In this document: one piece after another, positions 61,519-64,000 of the stretch | Position numbering within the stretch: the stretch's first letter is position 1 | How the letters are laid out: every line of letters starts with the position of its first letter | NCBI GenBank assembly: GCA_028282805.1 | Contig: JANQHD010000006.1 | Location: 109,736-173,735 of the forward strand | Origin: Phycisphaeraceae bacterium | Lineage (GTDB): Bacteria; Planctomycetota; Phycisphaerae; Phycisphaerales; Zrk34 | Direction: 5' to 3' | DNA: 64,000 nt | Position numbers and translations under genes: made by a program | The notes under the pieces: generated by a model | What the model saw: the letters and a program-made list of their open reading frames with translations, nothing else | Databases searched by the model: none | What the model was told of the DNA's origin: nothing

Positions 61519-63147
61519 TCACGGCAGCAAGTTGTCGCCGGTCATGTCGGCCGGCTGGTTCAGGCCCATCAGCGCCAGGGCGGTGGGCATCACGTCGGCG
61601 AGTTTGCCGCCCTCTTTCAAGGTGACCTTGCCGTCGCCGGCGTACCGCGGGTCGACCACGATGCACTCGACTTCGTAGGTCGTGTGGGCGGTGTGTGGGG
61701 CGTTGGTGGTCGGATCGAACATCTGCTCGCTGTTGCCGTGGTCGGCGGTCACGATCAGCCGGCCGCCCTTGGCCAGGGTCTTGTCGACGATGTCGCCCAC
61801 GCACGCGTCGACGGTTTCCACGGCCTTGATCGCCGCGTCGAGCTTGCCGGTGTGGCCGACCATGTCGCCGTTGGCGAAGTTCACGAAGATCAGCGCGTAG
61901 TCCCGGTCGAGCGTGTCGAGCACGATGTCGCGGATCTCGTAGGCACTCATCTCCGGCTGCAGGTCGTAGGTCGCCACCTTTGGGCTCTGGGCCATCTGGC
62001 GGTCCTCGCCGGGGAACGGCTCGTCGCGGTAGTCGTTGAAGAAGAACGTGACGTGCGGGAACTTCTCGGTCTCGGCGCAGCGGAACTGCTTGAGGCCGAG
62101 CTTCGAGATGTACTCGCCGGCGATGTCGACCATCTTCGGCGGCTTCTCGTAAGCGACCGACAGGTTGGGGAACTGCTTGAACGACTGCTCGTAAGCGGTC
62201 ATGCACACGTACTTCAGGTCGAGCTGCTCGCCGCGGTCGAAGCCCTTGCTGCCGGACTCGGGCGAGGGGGCGACGTTGCCGAAGAAATCGGGCTGCATGA
62301 ACGCGCGGGTGATCTCACGGGGCCGGTCGCCACGGAAGTTGTAGAAGATGACGGTGTCGCCGGATTTGATGCGGGTCGCGGCGGGGTCGTCGCCGACGGT
62401 GCGGGGCGTGACGAACTCGTCGCCCTGCTGCGAGTCGTTGGTCGGGTTGTCGTAATAGACCTGCATCGCCTCGCCGGCGGTGGCGAAGTGCGGCGGGGCG
62501 TCGCCGCGACCGGTGAGCAAGTCGTAGGCCTGCCGCACGCGTTCCCAGCGGTTGTCGCGGTCCATCGCGAAGTACCGGCCGATGACCGACGCGACCTTGC
62601 CCACGCCGAGCTCGGCGCAGCTGGTTTCGATCTGTTCGATGTAGCCCTTGCCGGTGAACGGGCCGGAGTCGCGGCCGTCGGTGAAGCAGTGGATGGCGAC
62701 CTTGCCCTGGCCGAGCTTCTTGCAGAGCTCGACGCAACCGGCGAGGTGCCCAAGCAAGGCGTGGACGCCGACGTCGGAGGCGAGGCCCATGATGTGCACG
62801 GTCGCGCCTGTCGATTTGGCATGTTCCACGGCCGATTTGAGTGCTTCATTATTAAAGAACTCGCCGTCGCGGATGGCCTTGGTGATGCGGACGGAGTCCT
62901 GGTAGACGACGCGGCCGGCGCCGATGTTCTGGTGTCCGACCTCGCTGTTGCCCATGGTGCCGTCGGGCAAGCCGACCTCTTCGCCGGACGTGTGGATGAG
63001 GGTGGTGGGGTATTGCTCGAGCAGCGCGTCGCAGCGCGGGGTGTGGGCGAGCTTCACGGCGTTGAACTCGTCGTGCTCGGGGTTGGGATTGACGCCCCAG
63101 CCGTCGCGAACGATGACCACCATCGGTGTGTGCAAATCTTGGCTCAT
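61519..63147 (-). CDS. gpmI: 2,3-bisphosphoglycerate-independent phosphoglycerate mutase
   Basis: This 542-aa glycolytic enzyme interconverts 3- and 2-phosphoglycerate. It starts at ATG 63147. The metal-site Asp is D15 (VVIVRDGWGVN) and the catalytic phospho-acceptor S68 is in GTMGNSEVGH. HCFTDGRDSGPFTGKGYIEQI is near 148-168 and ASVIGRYFAMDRDNRWERV near 182-200. The phosphatase-domain ligands lie in VNFANGDMVGHTG and VTADHGNSEQM. The alkaline-phosphatase fold is complete. It diverges from the histone-like gene across a 312-base interval. Confidence 0.95.
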   Translation of the reverse strand: MSQDLHTPMVVIVRDGWGVNPNPEHDEFNAVKLAHTPRCDALLEQYPTTLIHTSGEEVGLPDGTMGNSEVGHQNIGAGRVVYQDSVRITKAIRDGEFFNNEALKSAVEHAKSTGATVHIMGLASDVGVHALLGHLAGCVELCKKLGQGKVAIHCFTDGRDSGPFTGKGYIEQIETSCAELGVGKVASVIGRYFAMDRDNRWERVRQAYDLLTGRGDAPPHFATAGEAMQVYYDNPTNDSQQGDEFVTPRTVGDDPAATRIKSGDTVIFYNFRGDRPREITRAFMQPDFFGNVAPSPESGSKGFDRGEQLDLKYVCMTAYEQSFKQFPNLSVAYEKPPKMVDIAGEYISKLGLKQFRCAETEKFPHVTFFFNDYRDEPFPGEDRQMAQSPKVATYDLQPEMSAYEIRDIVLDTLDRDYALIFVNFANGDMVGHTGKLDAAIKAVETVDACVGDIVDKTLAKGGRLIVTADHGNSEQMFDPTTNAPHTAHTTYEVECIVVDPRYAGDGKVTLKEGGKLADVMPTALALMGLNQPADMTGDNLLP

Positions 63148-63459
63148 GATGATTTTCTCAAGGTATCGGGGTGTGTGGTGGTGCGGATTGTAGGCGCTGG
63201 GCGCGCAGGATGCCAAAGCGGCGTTGAGAGCGCGTAAAAAGGGTTTTCGGCGCGTTCACGAGCGTATTGCAACGGGTGCAGCGCGCTGTTGTGAGCGCGC
63301 CGAAACGCGGCGCGCCGACGTTTTTCTATAAAGATTGCCTCGTGTGCAACCCGATATGTATGCCAACCGTTGTCAATTTATGGTTGACATCCATTTTTCG
63401 TCACGGTTACATTGATTGCAACGCTCCGAACCGGCCTTGTGAAAAGGAGACCACAAGCC
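63148..63459. other. Divergent gene-free interval
   Basis: No gene is supported. It contains the histone promoter (63384-63412), an inverted repeat TTTCGGCGCG...CGCGCCGAAA (63243-63304), and a hairpin GCGCGCC/GGCGCGC followed by GTTTTTC (about 63294-63325) that could be a short-RNA or attenuator end on the plus strand. Confidence 0.5.
63384..63412 (+). promoter_or_regulatory. Strong sigma-70-type promoter of the histone-like gene
   Basis: TTGACA (63384-63389), a 17-base spacer, TTACAT (63407-63412). Near-consensus, with a leader of about 40 nt holding AAGGAG before the ATG at 63460. Confidence 0.75.
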
Positions 63460-63840
63460 ATGGCTAAGAAGAAGGCAAAGAAGCGCGCCACCAAGAAGCG
63501 TGCGACCAAAAAGAAGGTAGTCCGCAAGAAGAAGGCTACCAAGAAGAAAGCCGCGAAGAAGAAGGTAGTCCGCAAGAAGAAGGCGAAGAAGAAAGCCACC
63601 AAGAAGAAGGCGAAGAAGAAAGTAGCCAAGCGGAAGACCAAGAAGAAGGCGACCAAGAAGAAGGCCAAGAAGAAGGCCAAGAAGAAGGTAGCCAAGAAGA
63701 AGAAGAAGAAGGCCACCAAGAAGAAGGCCACCAAGAAGAAGGCGAAGAAGAAAGCCACCAAGAAGAAGGCTAAGAAGAAGGCGACCAAGAAGCGCGCCAC
63801 CAAGAAGAAGGCCACGAAGAAGAAGGCCAAGCGCCGCTGA
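63460..63840 (+). CDS. Histone H1-like, purely lysine-rich basic protein
   Basis: From the ATG at 63460 (AAGGAG upstream, in frame with the repeats) the 126-aa protein consists only of Met, Ala, Lys, Arg, Thr and Val. It is built from near-repeats of KKKATKKKAKKK and KKKVVRKKK type. It has no globular domain and should be disordered, binding DNA by charge like bacterial histone H1 homologues (HctA/HctB, BpH1) and AlgP-type tails. Lysine is nearly always AAG. The promoter and terminator are strong, suggesting an abundant nucleoid protein. The antisense frame is hydrophobic (Leu/Phe repeats) and is not real. Confidence 0.85.
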   Translation: MAKKKAKKRATKKRATKKKVVRKKKATKKKAAKKKVVRKKKAKKKATKKKAKKKVAKRKTKKKATKKKAKKKAKKKVAKKKKKKATKKKATKKKAKKKATKKKAKKKATKKRATKKKATKKKAKRR

Positions 63841-63954
63841 TCGACGAAGGCAGCGCGGCAACGGCCCGAACCGGTCGGGTCGGCCGCAGGATCGCTCGCT
63901 CCGACTTGAAGCGGTCCGCCCTTCGATTCAATCACAGGCCAATGGAGCGAACAC

Positions 63955-63982
63955 GGGCGCCCTCGCGGGCGCCCTATTTTTT
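63955..63982 (+). terminator. Intrinsic terminator of the histone-like gene
   Basis: GGGCGCCC-TCGC-GGGCGCCC followed by TATTTTTTT, 114 bases past the stop. Confidence 0.85.
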
Positions 63983-64000
63983 TGCCCCCGCACCACCTCG

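Noticed and set aside
63373..63861. Minus-strand hydrophobic Leu/Gly or Phe/Leu repeat proteins
   Set aside because: Mirror image of the AAG-rich lysine gene, which has the promoter, ribosome-binding site and terminator.

Overview
The window is a G+C-rich bacterial chromosome segment, most likely from a planctomycete of the class Phycisphaerae. The grounds are two secreted sulfatases, a GH2 hydrolase, PEP-CTERM-like C-termini, dockerin-like EF-hand repeats, PDZ and PQQ secreted proteins, a pure lysine-rich histone-like protein, pyruvate phosphate dikinase, and abundant short heptamer repeats. No rRNA, tRNA, CRISPR array, integrase or transposase was seen. The placement is inferred from gene content, not from a marker gene.

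Layout. 1-5100 (minus): an ECF-type sigma factor overlapping a one-TM anti-sigma candidate, then a PDZ protein and a PQQ/TPR protein that runs off the left edge. 5170-7620: a nitrogen locus with amtB behind a sigma-54-type promoter, plus a candidate small RNA behind a nearly identical promoter and ending in an intrinsic terminator. A second candidate structured RNA lies on the plus strand at 7485-7617. 7780-18640: envelope and secreted functions (zincin/dockerin protein, HEAT-like protein, Gfo/Idh/MocA oxidoreductase, GH2-sulfatase operon, thioester-type surface protein). 18897-24820: LptF/LptG, an LPG-synthase-like flippase, pyrE and small envelope proteins. 24862-27971: a pabB-pabC-GT9 operon. 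28143-47980: central metabolism and housekeeping (PpdK, MGMT-like protein, sulfatase, serine protease, M50 protease, metal permease, PilZ, PhoH, P-loop kinase, metallophosphoesterase, two HD-GYP proteins, Nif3, esterase, QueD-like protein, GlmM).

48002-59918 (minus) is a compact phage morphogenesis and lysis cassette: portal, scaffold-like protein, SU10-type capsid, connector candidate, virion/fibre-like proteins with LamG domains, a spanin-like pair and a holin-like protein. Most genes overlap by 4 bases. It has no terminase, integrase, replication or regulatory gene, so it is a remnant or a domesticated particle module.

60157-64000: bacilliredoxin, two small conserved proteins, phosphoglycerate mutase and the histone-like protein.

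The most distinctive signals are: (1) the paired sigma-54-like promoters serving amtB and an adjacent sRNA that carries anti-Shine-Dalgarno motifs; (2) a family of 7-nt (once 8-nt) periodic repeats between genes and also in frame inside pabB and a phage gene; (3) the stripped phage cassette; (4) a thioester-domain surface protein.
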